45,448 nt of DNA, taken from the IMG/VR virus record IMGVR_UViG_3300034110_000387, positions 1 through 45,448 of that record; one strand, written 5' to 3'. The notes under the pieces were generated by a model, which ran no database searches, was not told the DNA's origin, and saw nothing but the letters and a program-made list of their open reading frames with translations. Within the stretch, counting starts at the first letter, position 1; every line of letters begins with the position of its first letter. Both the position numbers and the translations under genes were made by a program. Below, in pieces: positions 7,836 to 15,020 of the stretch. This DNA is from a virus.

Positions 7836-9341
7836 TTACATCTGGTCTAACTGTTCACGTACAAGTTTACGAATTTCAGCAAGACTTGTTTCTTTAACAA
7901 GTTTACCGTCTTCAAATACAACTTCCAGTAAACCTTGTTGTTCTTGTTCACGAGTTTGTTGATCGTATTGAACAAGTTTACCATCAACACGTTCGATACG
8001 CAATAGGCCACAAGCAGATTTCTTCTTACTATCTGTTGCTGGGTCTTTAAATACGTTTACACCTTTGCCGTCTTTTTCTACGTAAGTGGTCTTGACAGCG
8101 CTTGAGTGCGTATCACGAGTAACATACTGATAAGAATAGCTCCCTACACCAAGAACCACAACCCCAGCGAAACCTTTAGCTTCTAACCGTTCGATAATTT
8201 GTTGCTGACGCTCCAATGTAATACTGTCACCAAAGATTGCACCAATGTTGTCGTGCAATAACTTCAATCCTGTAGGAGACAATGAGCCACCAAAGATGTC
8301 CCATAAACATTCAATCAAGCCTTTACGTTCAGCTTCGTTAGTTGAATTTTCATCCCCTGTCAACACTTTAACCGGATCACCTGAATCTGGACGAATTACC
8401 AACTTACCGTTTCGTGCTAGGATTTCATCTTTCAGCGCAGGTAATCCTTCTGTTACGAATTTCCAGAAATCAAAGCTATCCGATACGTGACTGAGAATAC
8501 CTGTCGGAACCACCGACATCAGGTAACGAACATAATCAATCTCCGCTCCTAATTTACTAATACCTTTTTCCTCTACTAAGCTCAGAATAAAGCTTGTTGT
8601 AGTGGAGTGTTCTGTTGCGGCACAAGAGGCACCAACAAGTTCTGTATCAACATTTGCATTGTAGTATTTTTCAGCAAAAGCTAGAGCTGATATGGTATCT
8701 GTTCCGGCGAAACTACACAAATGACCAAACCCACTCATTGCTGCTGCTTGACGACCAAACATACCTCGCGCTGAAAAGTCATGGCACATGAATGGCACTA
8801 AATCTAAAGCCAATCCAGCCCGTTTAAAAGCACCTACAGTATTCTTTAAATATGCAAAGCTTGTGGTAGCACTTGTTTGAATAGGCCAATTTTCATTAGA
8901 AAACACAGTCTCTAAATAGTTTGGTAGCCACTGGAAACCCTCCACAGTATTTGTAAAAGTTACCGGAGAAACACCGTAAGGGACTAAACTACCTTCAGGT
9001 AATGCTTTTACTTGTAAGGGTAAATAACCTAAATCATGCAGTGCTTCAAAATGTGAAGCATCGTAGCTGACCCCGATGGCGCTATCAACATATCTTTTTA
9101 TGTTAGAAATAGCTTTCTCTTTAGGTAAATTGAAGAATGTTTCATTCCACTCATTAATTAAAAAGTCCTTGATAAAATATTGTAAACCGACAAACACCAC
9201 TTCAGCCCCTGATGGTACATTACTCAGTTTACCATTACGTGATGTAAAATTGCTATACACTTTAGTAATAGCAGGATGGTAAGCCATCTTGTGAAAAGTC
9301 TTGTAGTAGTCTGTGTGAACTGTTGCATTAAACACTGTCAT
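7836..9341 (-). CDS. NAMPT-like nicotinamide (phospho/ADP-)ribosyltransferase
   Basis: 501 residues, the usual NAMPT length. Family landmarks are present in order: HDFSARGMFG (about 187-196, cf. the conserved HDFxxRG), ATEHSTTTS with the phospho-histidine at about 245, RPDSGDP (about 317-323), IFGDSIT (cf. the QGDGVD loop) and LGVGSYSYQYVTRDT near the C-terminus. Classic enzymes join nicotinamide to PRPP to give NMN. In phage NARP1 systems, homologues (Namat) use ADP-ribose pyrophosphate and make NAD+ directly. Pairing with the PRPP-synthetase-like gene upstream favours that pathway (inference). It is the last gene before the terminator. A homing-endonuclease-like gene separates it from its partner. 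Confidence 0.93.
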   Translation of the reverse strand: MTVFNATVHTDYYKTFHKMAYHPAITKVYSNFTSRNGKLSNVPSGAEVVFVGLQYFIKDFLINEWNETFFNLPKEKAISNIKRYVDSAIGVSYDASHFEALHDLGYLPLQVKALPEGSLVPYGVSPVTFTNTVEGFQWLPNYLETVFSNENWPIQTSATTSFAYLKNTVGAFKRAGLALDLVPFMCHDFSARGMFGRQAAAMSGFGHLCSFAGTDTISALAFAEKYYNANVDTELVGASCAATEHSTTTSFILSLVEEKGISKLGAEIDYVRYLMSVVPTGILSHVSDSFDFWKFVTEGLPALKDEILARNGKLVIRPDSGDPVKVLTGDENSTNEAERKGLIECLWDIFGGSLSPTGLKLLHDNIGAIFGDSITLERQQQIIERLEAKGFAGVVVLGVGSYSYQYVTRDTHSSAVKTTYVEKDGKGVNVFKDPATDSKKKSACGLLRIERVDGKLVQYDQQTREQEQQGLLEVVFEDGKLVKETSLAEIRKLVREQLDQM

Positions 9342-9344
9342 AAT

Positions 9345-10109
9345 TTATTTCTCCTGTTTTCTATTAAAATTAAAATCTAAAAGTAAGTTAAGAGTTTCTT
9401 CGTTTATTTCATTTCTATCATAAAAGTATTTAGCTAAAAAGTCAAGCTCGTTCTTTTTAAAACTAAAGAACATGTCTGCACCTTTCTCTAAGTTAGATGT
9501 ATAACCTATCACGGCTCTTTTTCCGAAACGGTCTGCTCCACGAACTTCATAACGCTTAAATACCCCTTTTACATAAACAGGACTAACACCAATCACACCT
9601 GTTTCGGAGTTAGGTCTGGCTTTCTCGCAGTTTATGAATTGGTTTAATTTTCTTGGCAACCATACGCAAGTATTTTCCGAGTATAGAATTCCTGATTTTA
9701 GGTCTTTATCTAGCTGATAACCTTTTAAATTGTCAAGGTCTGGGTGGGTCTTTAAACACCAATCCTCAAAGACAGAGAAATTATACCAGCTAGGGTCTAC
9801 TTCGACATCGATGTATGTCCGATACTTTTCTGTTAATTGTGAGGCGTAACACCTGTGCATCATGTTTCCCCATACTGATTGGAACGGAGAGCGCTTATGA
9901 TACTTTTTCCCCATAAAACCCCTGCCTAACACGGAAGGGGTCATCGGATTCTTGAATTCACCTCTTGCTAAATTAACGATGTAAAGTACCTCTTTATTAC
10001 CTGTATCGAACTCAACCAGAACTCTATTTTTGGAAAGCATTTCAATAACCTTACCTCCAGATTTAGTGAGGTTATCCTTCCAAACTTCTTCGATTAAAAT
10101 TTCTGTCAT
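9345..10109 (-). CDS. homing-endonuclease-like protein (HNH/AP2 type)
   Basis: 254 residues. The central block has the layout shared by all three such proteins in this window: W-x-N-M-M-x-RC-Y, then DPSWYNFSVFEDW, LDKDLKSG, and YSENTCVWLPRKLNQ. The C-terminal part (TGVIGVSPVYVKGVFKRYEV) looks like an AP2-type DNA-binding repeat. Such genes usually encode free-standing homing endonucleases. Its ATG lies inside the last 38 bases of the PRPP-synthetase-like gene and its stop is 4 bases before the NAMPT-like gene, so it sits exactly between two genes that act together. Relatives are at 19502-20098 and 26257-26946. Confidence 0.8.
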   Translation of the reverse strand: MTEILIEEVWKDNLTKSGGKVIEMLSKNRVLVEFDTGNKEVLYIVNLARGEFKNPMTPSVLGRGFMGKKYHKRSPFQSVWGNMMHRCYASQLTEKYRTYIDVEVDPSWYNFSVFEDWCLKTHPDLDNLKGYQLDKDLKSGILYSENTCVWLPRKLNQFINCEKARPNSETGVIGVSPVYVKGVFKRYEVRGADRFGKRAVIGYTSNLEKGADMFFSFKKNELDFLAKYFYDRNEINEETLNLLLDFNFNRKQEK

Positions 10110-10941
10110 TGAATTTCCTTACTTCTTCTGTTGTCATGTAACCGCAAACACAATGGTAACAATACACTTTAGATACCAAGTGTTCTAAATTACTTAACTT
10201 GTTTGGCGCAATAAGATGTGTAACATATAGGTCAACCTCTTTAGCTTCTTTTCGTAATAACTCCTTAGTTAACTGTGCAAAAGTATTATTGTAGTCCCCA
10301 ATATCATCTACAATCAACAACTTAAGTCCGGCTACATCACCATTCACTACAGGATTACTAAGCTTTCCTGTTGCTGGGTCACGTTGTTTTGTACAGACAA
10401 TCAATGGAAGCCCGTAGTAATCAGCAATCTCTTGTGCTTTAGATACAGCTCCTTTATCGGGCGCAACTATAGCATCATATTGGTCAATGTCAATATGTAA
10501 TTGTTGTATAGCTACAGCTAACGCTTGGCGCTGTGTAACAATTTCAATTTCAGCATCGCAAAATGAAATTTTCTTGAGCAGTGCATTAGGATTATGTGGA
10601 TCTACAACAACGATTTTGTCAAAAAGAAAACCATTAATATTGAGTAGAAATGTATGTAATCCAGAATTACCTGTGTTAGAGAACTGTCTATCTGCTCTAC
10701 CGTAAGGTAAATACGGAATGAACAGAGTTCGTTCTGCAAATGGATACAGTTCCTCAGCAATGGCGTCATTCAACTGATAAAGCTCATCCAAAATAGTATT
10801 CACCTTCGTAGAAGGATCAACACTAAACACAATACGGTTTGCTGTCTCAGGTAAATCTTTTAAATCAAACCCAAAAGCCCCGTCACTGAAGGTAATACGT
10901 CCAGTGTCAATCTTCTTGTTGTCAATAAATAAATCAATCAT
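10072..10941 (-). CDS. PRPP-synthetase-like protein (possible ADP-ribose pyrophosphate synthase)
   Basis: 289 residues with the ribose-phosphate pyrophosphokinase layout: PYLPYGRADRQ (about 76-86, cf. PYxxYARQDR), VVVDPHNP, VAPDKGAVSKAQEIA (about 159-173) and the PRPP loop VDDIGDYNNT (about 211-220). Ordinary enzymes have VDDMIDTGGT in that loop; here the Thr-Gly-Gly that cradles the 5-phosphate is replaced by Tyr-Asn-Asn. That change could suit a bulkier substrate such as ADP-ribose, as in NARP1 Adps (inference). The ATG overlaps the stop of the macro-domain gene and the 3' end overlaps the homing-endonuclease-like gene. Confidence 0.88.
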   Translation of the reverse strand: MIDLFIDNKKIDTGRITFSDGAFGFDLKDLPETANRIVFSVDPSTKVNTILDELYQLNDAIAEELYPFAERTLFIPYLPYGRADRQFSNTGNSGLHTFLLNINGFLFDKIVVVDPHNPNALLKKISFCDAEIEIVTQRQALAVAIQQLHIDIDQYDAIVAPDKGAVSKAQEIADYYGLPLIVCTKQRDPATGKLSNPVVNGDVAGLKLLIVDDIGDYNNTFAQLTKELLRKEAKEVDLYVTHLIAPNKLSNLEHLVSKVYCYHCVCGYMTTEEVRKFNDRNFNRRSLEG

Positions 10942-11396
10942 ACACCCTCCAACGAATACACAGTAATATCAAAATCTTTCAGGACGAATGCTACCATTTC
11001 TAAAACAATATTCCAATCCCCACCAGCACGATCAGCGCCCATTTTGTATGGTAATCCAATCTTTAATGTTTTATTTAAGTGAGATACTTTTTGTAAACAA
11101 GAAGCCAACGCACCATAATTTAAATGACGAACACCTTGACCATAACCATTTTGAGCTACCATGTTAACAACCATCCCAGAGCGTCTATTTGTCTCGCTCG
11201 TCCAACCGAAAGTGATCTGACTAAGTTCCGCAGGAATTTCTTTATACGCAACAAAAGCATCAGGAATACGATTCTTAATCTCTAAAGCAATCCCACTACC
11301 CATAACACCTTTGTTGTTACACACATGAATAAGGACATCCACTTCCCCATCAATTAACGCTGATACAGCATTTCCTTTCTTAAATTTAATACTCAT
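10938..11396 (-). CDS. macro-domain (ADP-ribose-binding) protein
   Basis: 152 residues, a single macro domain. The glycine-rich CNNKGVMGSGIALEIKNR segment (about 26-43) and GADRAGGDW (about 119-127) match the ADP-ribose pocket of the Poa1/ALC1-type branch, which removes the 1''-phosphate from ADP-ribose-1''-phosphate or deacylates ADP-ribose derivatives. It is directly upstream of, and overlapping, the PRPP-synthetase-like gene, so it probably feeds or protects the same ADP-ribose/NAD+ pathway (inference). The ATG follows TAGGAGGTTTTAA at the end of an inverted-repeat leader. Confidence 0.9.
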   Translation of the reverse strand: MSIKFKKGNAVSALIDGEVDVLIHVCNNKGVMGSGIALEIKNRIPDAFVAYKEIPAELSQITFGWTSETNRRSGMVVNMVAQNGYGQGVRHLNYGALASCLQKVSHLNKTLKIGLPYKMGADRAGGDWNIVLEMVAFVLKDFDITVYSLEGV

Positions 11397-11496
11397 TTAA
11401 AACCTCCTACAATCAATTATCAACGCAAGTTGATACCAACACACCACTTCATCTAAATAATCGCTTAGAATGTCTCCTAGAGCGTTTTAGAGATGG
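11397..11496 (-). repeat. inverted-repeat leader element (copy A)
   Basis: Read on the minus strand, this stretch starts AAAACGCTCTAGGAGACATT, CTAAGCGATTATTT and ends ATAATTGATTGTAGGAGG, the ribosome site of the macro gene. An internal hairpin TATCAA-CTTGCG-TTGATA is visible. The same building blocks occur at 15692-15818, 15961-16060, 39308-39440 and 42600-42682. Confidence 0.6.
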
Positions 11497-11682
11497 TTAC
11501 ATCTTCTCTTGTGAGATAGCTACAATGTCTGCCAAGAACTTTTCTTCTAACCTCTTTTTCATATTAACGTGATTCAGGATGTTGGCTAAGTTAGTTAAGA
11601 TATTGTCAGTGACAGGTAATGTATCTGATAACAACTTACTGTCTTCTTTATACCGTTGCACACGTTGTTCAATTTTGTTCAT
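11497..11682 (-). CDS. hypothetical small helical protein
   Basis: 61 residues, MNKIEQRVQRYKEDSKLLSD, helical and charged. The ATG follows GAGGATAGAAAATA. It is the second gene of the NAD unit transcript. No family recognised. Confidence 0.65.
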   Translation of the reverse strand: MNKIEQRVQRYKEDSKLLSDTLPVTDNILTNLANILNHVNMKKRLEEKFLADIVAISQEKM

Positions 11683-11708
11683 TATTTTCTATCCTCATTC
11701 TAGAGCGT

Positions 11709-11882
11709 TTAAACACAAGGTATCATACGTAAGCTATATTTGTAATGGTCTAAATTAATAGATGCGCCGTTCATAATACGTTCCGCTTTATTTTTAGTTA
11801 CACCTTTACCACCACAAATGGTGTGAATAACTTTACCAGTAGAATCTTCAACCACAATTACAACATATTTAGGTTCGTTCAT
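11709..11882 (-). CDS. hypothetical small protein, first gene of NAD unit
   Basis: 57 residues (MNEPKYVVIVVEDSTGKVIH ... YSLRMIPCV). A beta-type start is followed by a lysine-rich helix. A strong GAGGAG site precedes the ATG, and a consensus promoter ends 31 bases upstream, so this is the lead gene of the 11.9-7.8 kb unit. The stop TAA is inside the TTTAAACGCTCTAG motif found in the leader elements. No family recognised. Confidence 0.72.
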   Translation of the reverse strand: MNEPKYVVIVVEDSTGKVIHTICGGKGVTKNKAERIMNGASINLDHYKYSLRMIPCV

Positions 11883-11912
11883 CTCAATCTCCTCATTTGT
11901 TTCAATGAATAC

Positions 11913-11941
11913 ATCTTACACTGTTCGAGTGCTTATGTCAA
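11913..11941 (-). promoter_or_regulatory. sigma70 promoter of the NAD unit
   Basis: TTGACA (11936-11941), a 17-base spacer and TAAGAT (11913-11918) on the minus strand. It sits between a terminator and the first gene of the NAD unit. Confidence 0.85.
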
Positions 11942-11966
11942 TGATTATTTTAATTTATTTGTGTTA

Positions 11967-11997
11967 GAAATGAAAAAGCCCAGCGAATGCTGGGCTT
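11967..11997 (-). terminator. rho-independent terminator
   Basis: Hairpin AAGCCCAGC-loop-GCTGGGCTT followed by TTTTCATTTC on the minus strand. It ends the 12.0-12.9 kb unit. The hairpin is the same 22 bases as at 7806-7827, so the NAD unit is flanked by two identical hairpins. Confidence 0.82.
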
Positions 11998-12003
11998 AGT
12001 GTA

Positions 12004-12438
12004 TCAATCTGTCCAGACTGTAACATCTGCTGATTGTAATGAGTCGTAATTCATCACCAAATCATTTCTGATGAAAGATACAAAATATTCATACTTCAAC
12101 GGGATTACAGTCGCTTGTAGATATTCGTTTGTTTCCAACACCAAAGCAACTCTATAGTAATCTTTGTGTTCAAAGTAAGCAGTGAAATCTGTATCATACA
12201 AATCATTACCATCTTTGTCGTAAATGTAAGGACTAATCTCAATCATCACACCTGAGTAATCTGGCGTCATTAAGCTACTACCGGCTTCAACACGAACATA
12301 TTTCTTAAGCGTCTTGAAGTGAATGCAATACACTCCTGAATCATAACCTACACGAATTTCACTGTGGTCAAAGATATGTTCTAATTTCAAATCTGGATTG
12401 CGTGTAAAGAATCTGTCTACGTGGATCTTATACATCAC
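12004..12438 (-). CDS. hypothetical protein
   Basis: 144 residues, MMYKIHVDRFFTRNPDLKLE, rich in aromatic and acidic residues and predicted mostly beta. No signal peptide. It overlaps the upstream membrane-protein gene by 4 bases and is followed by a terminator. Function unknown. Confidence 0.78.
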   Translation of the reverse strand: MMYKIHVDRFFTRNPDLKLEHIFDHSEIRVGYDSGVYCIHFKTLKKYVRVEAGSSLMTPDYSGVMIEISPYIYDKDGNDLYDTDFTAYFEHKDYYRVALVLETNEYLQATVIPLKYEYFVSFIRNDLVMNYDSLQSADVTVWTD

Positions 12439-12884
12439 TTCTTCTCCTCTACTGTAACAACAGGAACCTTAACACCTTGTTGTTCTAATTGTTTTAATAA
12501 CTTCTCCACTTCACCGTTATCTTCAGCCCATACAGCTAACTGATTCAATACGGCTTTCCCTGCAAGAGTTCCAGCTTGCTGTACAAATTCAGATTGATAT
12601 GTCTCTTGGATAATGTAAGCGCCTGCCATATACTGAATTGTCTTTTCATCTGGGATCACCCAACTAATAATTAGTGACATAATCAGAAGCTTGGGCCATA
12701 AGCAGTATTTGTACATCACACTGCGCCAGTCTGACCACGTACCCTCATGGTCACTGTAGTATATGGCAGTGAAAAATCCACCGGCAGTGGCTAAGAAAAA
12801 CATAATAACAACAACTCCGTTGAAGAAGTCATCAATGTTTACCAACAAGTTTACAACGTACACCAATAAAGCTAATTCCATCAT
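12435..12884 (-). CDS. membrane protein
   Basis: 149 residues with three to four hydrophobic segments (about 3-20, 24-42, 64-80 and a weaker one near 86-100) and a charged C-terminal tail with a coiled-coil look (EVEKLLKQLEQQGVKVP). It is probably an inner-membrane protein. It has its own promoter at 12913-12941. Role unknown. Confidence 0.78.
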   Translation of the reverse strand: MMELALLVYVVNLLVNIDDFFNGVVVIMFFLATAGGFFTAIYYSDHEGTWSDWRSVMYKYCLWPKLLIMSLIISWVIPDEKTIQYMAGAYIIQETYQSEFVQQAGTLAGKAVLNQLAVWAEDNGEVEKLLKQLEQQGVKVPVVTVEEKK

Positions 12885-12912
12885 TTCTCTCCTCTGTGTT
12901 CAAGTTGTGTAT

Positions 12913-12941
12913 AGATTACACGGAATGAATTCTGTTGTCAA
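12913..12941 (-). promoter_or_regulatory. sigma70 promoter
   Basis: TTGACA (12936-12941), a 17-base spacer and TAATCT (12913-12918) on the minus strand, upstream of the membrane-protein gene at 12435. Confidence 0.82.
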
Positions 12942-12948
12942 GGGTTAT

Positions 12949-13281
12949 TTAATACAAATTCTCAGAGTAAAGTTCATCTGAATAATCTTCATCACGAATC
13001 CATCTACCGTTTGTTTTCAAAACAAACAAAGCTTCTTCACGATTCATGTAATTACCCCATTGGTCTACGAACCCTTGTTCTCTGGTGTATCCATCAATAC
13101 CAGCTAAGTCTAACATCTTATTCATCAGAGGGCAATGGTGTCTTACTCCAAGAATAATTACTTTCTCACCATTCACTACATAACGGTTAGCAGCACATAC
13201 CACTTGACGTTTAGCATAACCACTAGGTACAAATACTTCAGATAAGTTATCTGGGTTAGGTTTAAACATTAATTCTTTCAT
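12949..13281 (-). CDS. conserved-looking phage protein behind a long structured leader
   Basis: 110 residues. Notable segments are VCAANRYVV, ILGVRHHCPLMNKML, and GFVDQWGNYMNREEALFV. The paired histidines with Cys (HHC) and the conserved look of these motifs suggest a real phage family, but I cannot name it. The nearest promoter is 430 bases upstream at 13710-13737, so the mRNA would carry an unusually long structured 5' region. Confidence 0.8.
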   Translation of the reverse strand: MKELMFKPNPDNLSEVFVPSGYAKRQVVCAANRYVVNGEKVIILGVRHHCPLMNKMLDLAGIDGYTREQGFVDQWGNYMNREEALFVLKTNGRWIRDEDYSDELYSENLY

Positions 13282-13705
13282 TTCACTCTCCTCAATTCAT
13301 TCTGATCACTAATCTAATACAGTAATATATGGATATATACTCTTTCTTTGGTGAACTATCCTGAAGGCAAAACTACCCCATACCCATCAAGAATGTAGTT
13401 AAACATTAACTCGATAGGTTGGTTTAGTTGCCTTCAGGAAGACTCTTTCTTTGGAGCCACTGACCCTGCCGTATGCATACGGAAATACGATTTCTCATAT
13501 TCATGCAATCCTAACGATTCTCCGATGAAGGAGTATGCACTATTCGTTTCGGACACGAGGGACATTAACTACGTGCTGTAGCCACAGTCTCAGGCTCCCT
13601 CAGAGGATCTTTAATCCCCACTACCGCCTGTTTGGTCATAGACATCTTCTTACCTTAAACACTGAGCCGGTGAGTATTCAGCCATATCTCTCTCAGTGCG
13701 AATAA
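13282..13705 (-). ncRNA. long structured leader or stand-alone RNA
   Basis: No gene covers this 424-base stretch, and its G+C content and hairpins differ from neighbouring intergenic DNA. On the minus strand it starts just after a promoter. Visible stems include CACTGAG/CTCAGTG, CTGT-GGCT-ACAG, CTCC/GGAG, CCGTAT/ATACGG and CCTGAAGGCAACTA paired with TAGTTTTGCCTTCAGG. It could be the leader of the 12949 gene, a riboswitch-like control element or an independent RNA. It matches no RNA family I know. Confidence 0.55.
13339..13454. repeat. direct repeats flanking a long inverted repeat
   Basis: The 13-base sequence ACTCTTTCTTTGG occurs at 13339-13351 and 13442-13454. Between them lies an inverted repeat (CCTGAAGGCAAAACTA at the left, TAGTTGCCTTCAGG at the right) enclosing about 50 bases. 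This resembles a small insertion with target duplications, or a duplicated RNA loop motif. Confidence 0.7.
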
Positions 13706-13709
13706 CACT

Positions 13710-13737
13710 AATCTACCACACTTCTTCTAGTTGTCAA
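13710..13737 (-). promoter_or_regulatory. sigma70 promoter of the structured leader
   Basis: TTGACA (13732-13737), a 16-base spacer and TAGATT (13710-13715) on the minus strand. The -35 box overlaps the TGA stop of the upstream gene (13734-13736). Confidence 0.75.
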
Positions 13738-13910
13738 GCCTTCTCAACAAAAGTAATTACACCATTGTCAATAATCACATCGTAAATGTGGGATAAGGAA
13801 ATCACTTCTTCCATCACCGACTTCATTTGTGCTGAATCTATAACACTGTTTGTATCAAAGCTTCGACGAATCCAGTGACTTTGATAAGGCCATTCTACTT
13901 GTAATTTCAT
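13734..13910 (-). CDS. hypothetical small protein
   Basis: 58 residues (MKLQVEWPYQSHWIRRSFDT ... GVITFVEKA). The ATG follows a strong GGAGGAAATT. Its stop codon forms part of the -35 box of the next promoter. No family recognised. Confidence 0.7.
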   Translation of the reverse strand: MKLQVEWPYQSHWIRRSFDTNSVIDSAQMKSVMEEVISLSHIYDVIIDNGVITFVEKA

Positions 13911-13970
13911 AATTTCCTCCTACCCCATAATTCTATCATGGTTATTGTTAAATGGAAGCCATATGGACGG

Positions 13971-14255
13971 CTATTCACCTTCTACACTCAAAATTTCCCA
14001 ATAAATTTCTGTGTTATCCTTGAATCGTTCATCAATGTAATACTGCACTCTTTGTTCTAAATCATCTTTACGCAACAATACACTACCCGCATCAATCTTA
14101 CACCCCAGAGCATCATAGTAGTGCATCTTAACCATCGTTAATGTGACTGTTTCTGCTTCGTAATCCCAACAACAGGTGACAATGACACCAACAACACAAA
14201 TCACTACCACAATCACACCTATCACCATAAAGATAAGCTGTAACAATTCTTGCAT
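13971..14255 (-). CDS. single-pass membrane protein
   Basis: 94 residues. One strong N-terminal hydrophobic segment (about 5-29, IFMVIGVIVVVICVVGVIVT) is followed by a soluble domain of about 60 residues (DYEAETVTLTMVKMHYYDAL). Probably anchored in the inner membrane. Function unknown. Confidence 0.75.
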   Translation of the reverse strand: MQELLQLIFMVIGVIVVVICVVGVIVTCCWDYEAETVTLTMVKMHYYDALGCKIDAGSVLLRKDDLEQRVQYYIDERFKDNTEIYWEILSVEGE

Positions 14256-14264
14256 AACTCCCTC

Positions 14265-14477
14265 CTATTTAAACAAATATTCCTCAATGTTACAAGTGAA
14301 CAAATCACAAAGATAACTCTTAATCTCTGTCATCTCACTCCACAACTTCTTAGCTTTATGTTTATCATTAGCTAAAATAGCCCCTGAAAGCTTAGCCACC
14401 AATCCAAGCTGTACTCTGTACATCCCAGACAGGATAATTAGTTCTTCCAATGCTTCAGCAGGAGCTTTGTTATTCAT
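14265..14477 (-). CDS. hypothetical helical protein
   Basis: 70 residues, MNNKAPAEALEELIILSGMY, mostly helical. It starts 8 bases inside the upstream gene's end. No family recognised. Confidence 0.72.
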   Translation of the reverse strand: MNNKAPAEALEELIILSGMYRVQLGLVAKLSGAILANDKHKAKKLWSEMTEIKSYLCDLFTCNIEEYLFK

Positions 14478-14745
14478 TAAATGTATTCTCTAATTGCTCA
14501 ATCTGTTCAAGAGTATACATATCTTGGTCGTAGTTGTCAACTCTCATCAAATAACTTTCTCGTTGATGGTGAATAATCTTACCAAACTTAGTCACCATAG
14601 GTGTATCCACTTCCCAAGCATCCTCACCAAGTATACCTTCAATCTTACCGATGAAGTTACCAACAGTGACAACCTTACCTAAGTTCTCTGAGCGAGAGCT
14701 ATTCACAACAATAGCCAAACAACCTTTCTCGATTTTGTTATTCAT
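14470..14745 (-). CDS. KOW/SH3-like small protein
   Basis: 91 residues starting MNNKIEKGCLAIVVNSSRSE. The first half (GCLAIVVNSSRSENLGKVVT) has the beta-barrel pattern of KOW/SH3-like phage proteins; the C-terminus is acidic (TLEQIEQLENTFNE). I chose the ATG at 14743-14745 because GAGGATTCAA precedes it; the frame itself opens at 14763. Confidence 0.75.
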   Translation of the reverse strand: MNNKIEKGCLAIVVNSSRSENLGKVVTVGNFIGKIEGILGEDAWEVDTPMVTKFGKIIHHQRESYLMRVDNYDQDMYTLEQIEQLENTFNE

Positions 14746-14926
14746 TTGAATCCTCTTTTGCATTTAAGTAAAGAAAGAAACCTTCCATATCTTCTGCCAT
14801 TTGCGTGAATACACCATCATCGGGATTCTGTTCTTCCCATTTCTTTACCCAATCTTTCATGTCTTGTTCTGACATAGCATCTAATTTAGTCAAAGCCTTT
14901 TGTAAAATTTCACTATGTTGTGTCAT
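14738..14926 (-). CDS. hypothetical acidic protein
   Basis: 62 residues starting MTQHSEILQKALTKLDAM, helical and acidic. The ATG follows GGAGAAATTAC. The frame extends upstream to 14974, but that extension lies in the promoter region. It is the first gene of the minus-strand run that goes down to 13.7 kb. Confidence 0.72.
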   Translation of the reverse strand: MTQHSEILQKALTKLDAMSEQDMKDWVKKWEEQNPDDGVFTQMAEDMEGFFLYLNAKEDSNE

Positions 14927-14957
14927 GTAATTTCTCCATACGTTTGAACATGCAGCT

Positions 14958-14986
14958 ACTTTACACACATACACTTCTCATGTCAA
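14958..14986 (-). promoter_or_regulatory. sigma70 promoter (minus side of divergent pair)
   Basis: TTGACA (14981-14986), a 17-base spacer and TAAAGT (14958-14963) on the minus strand. Together with the plus promoter at 15021-15049 it forms a divergent control region. Confidence 0.82.
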
Positions 14987-15020
14987 GCAGAATCGTTTAT
15001 CAATTTATCTAAAATTCTTG

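Noticed and set aside
13500-13640. Group I intron-like core within the 13.3-13.7 kb RNA
   Set aside because: No pairing equivalent to P3-P7 or a split gene on either side was found.
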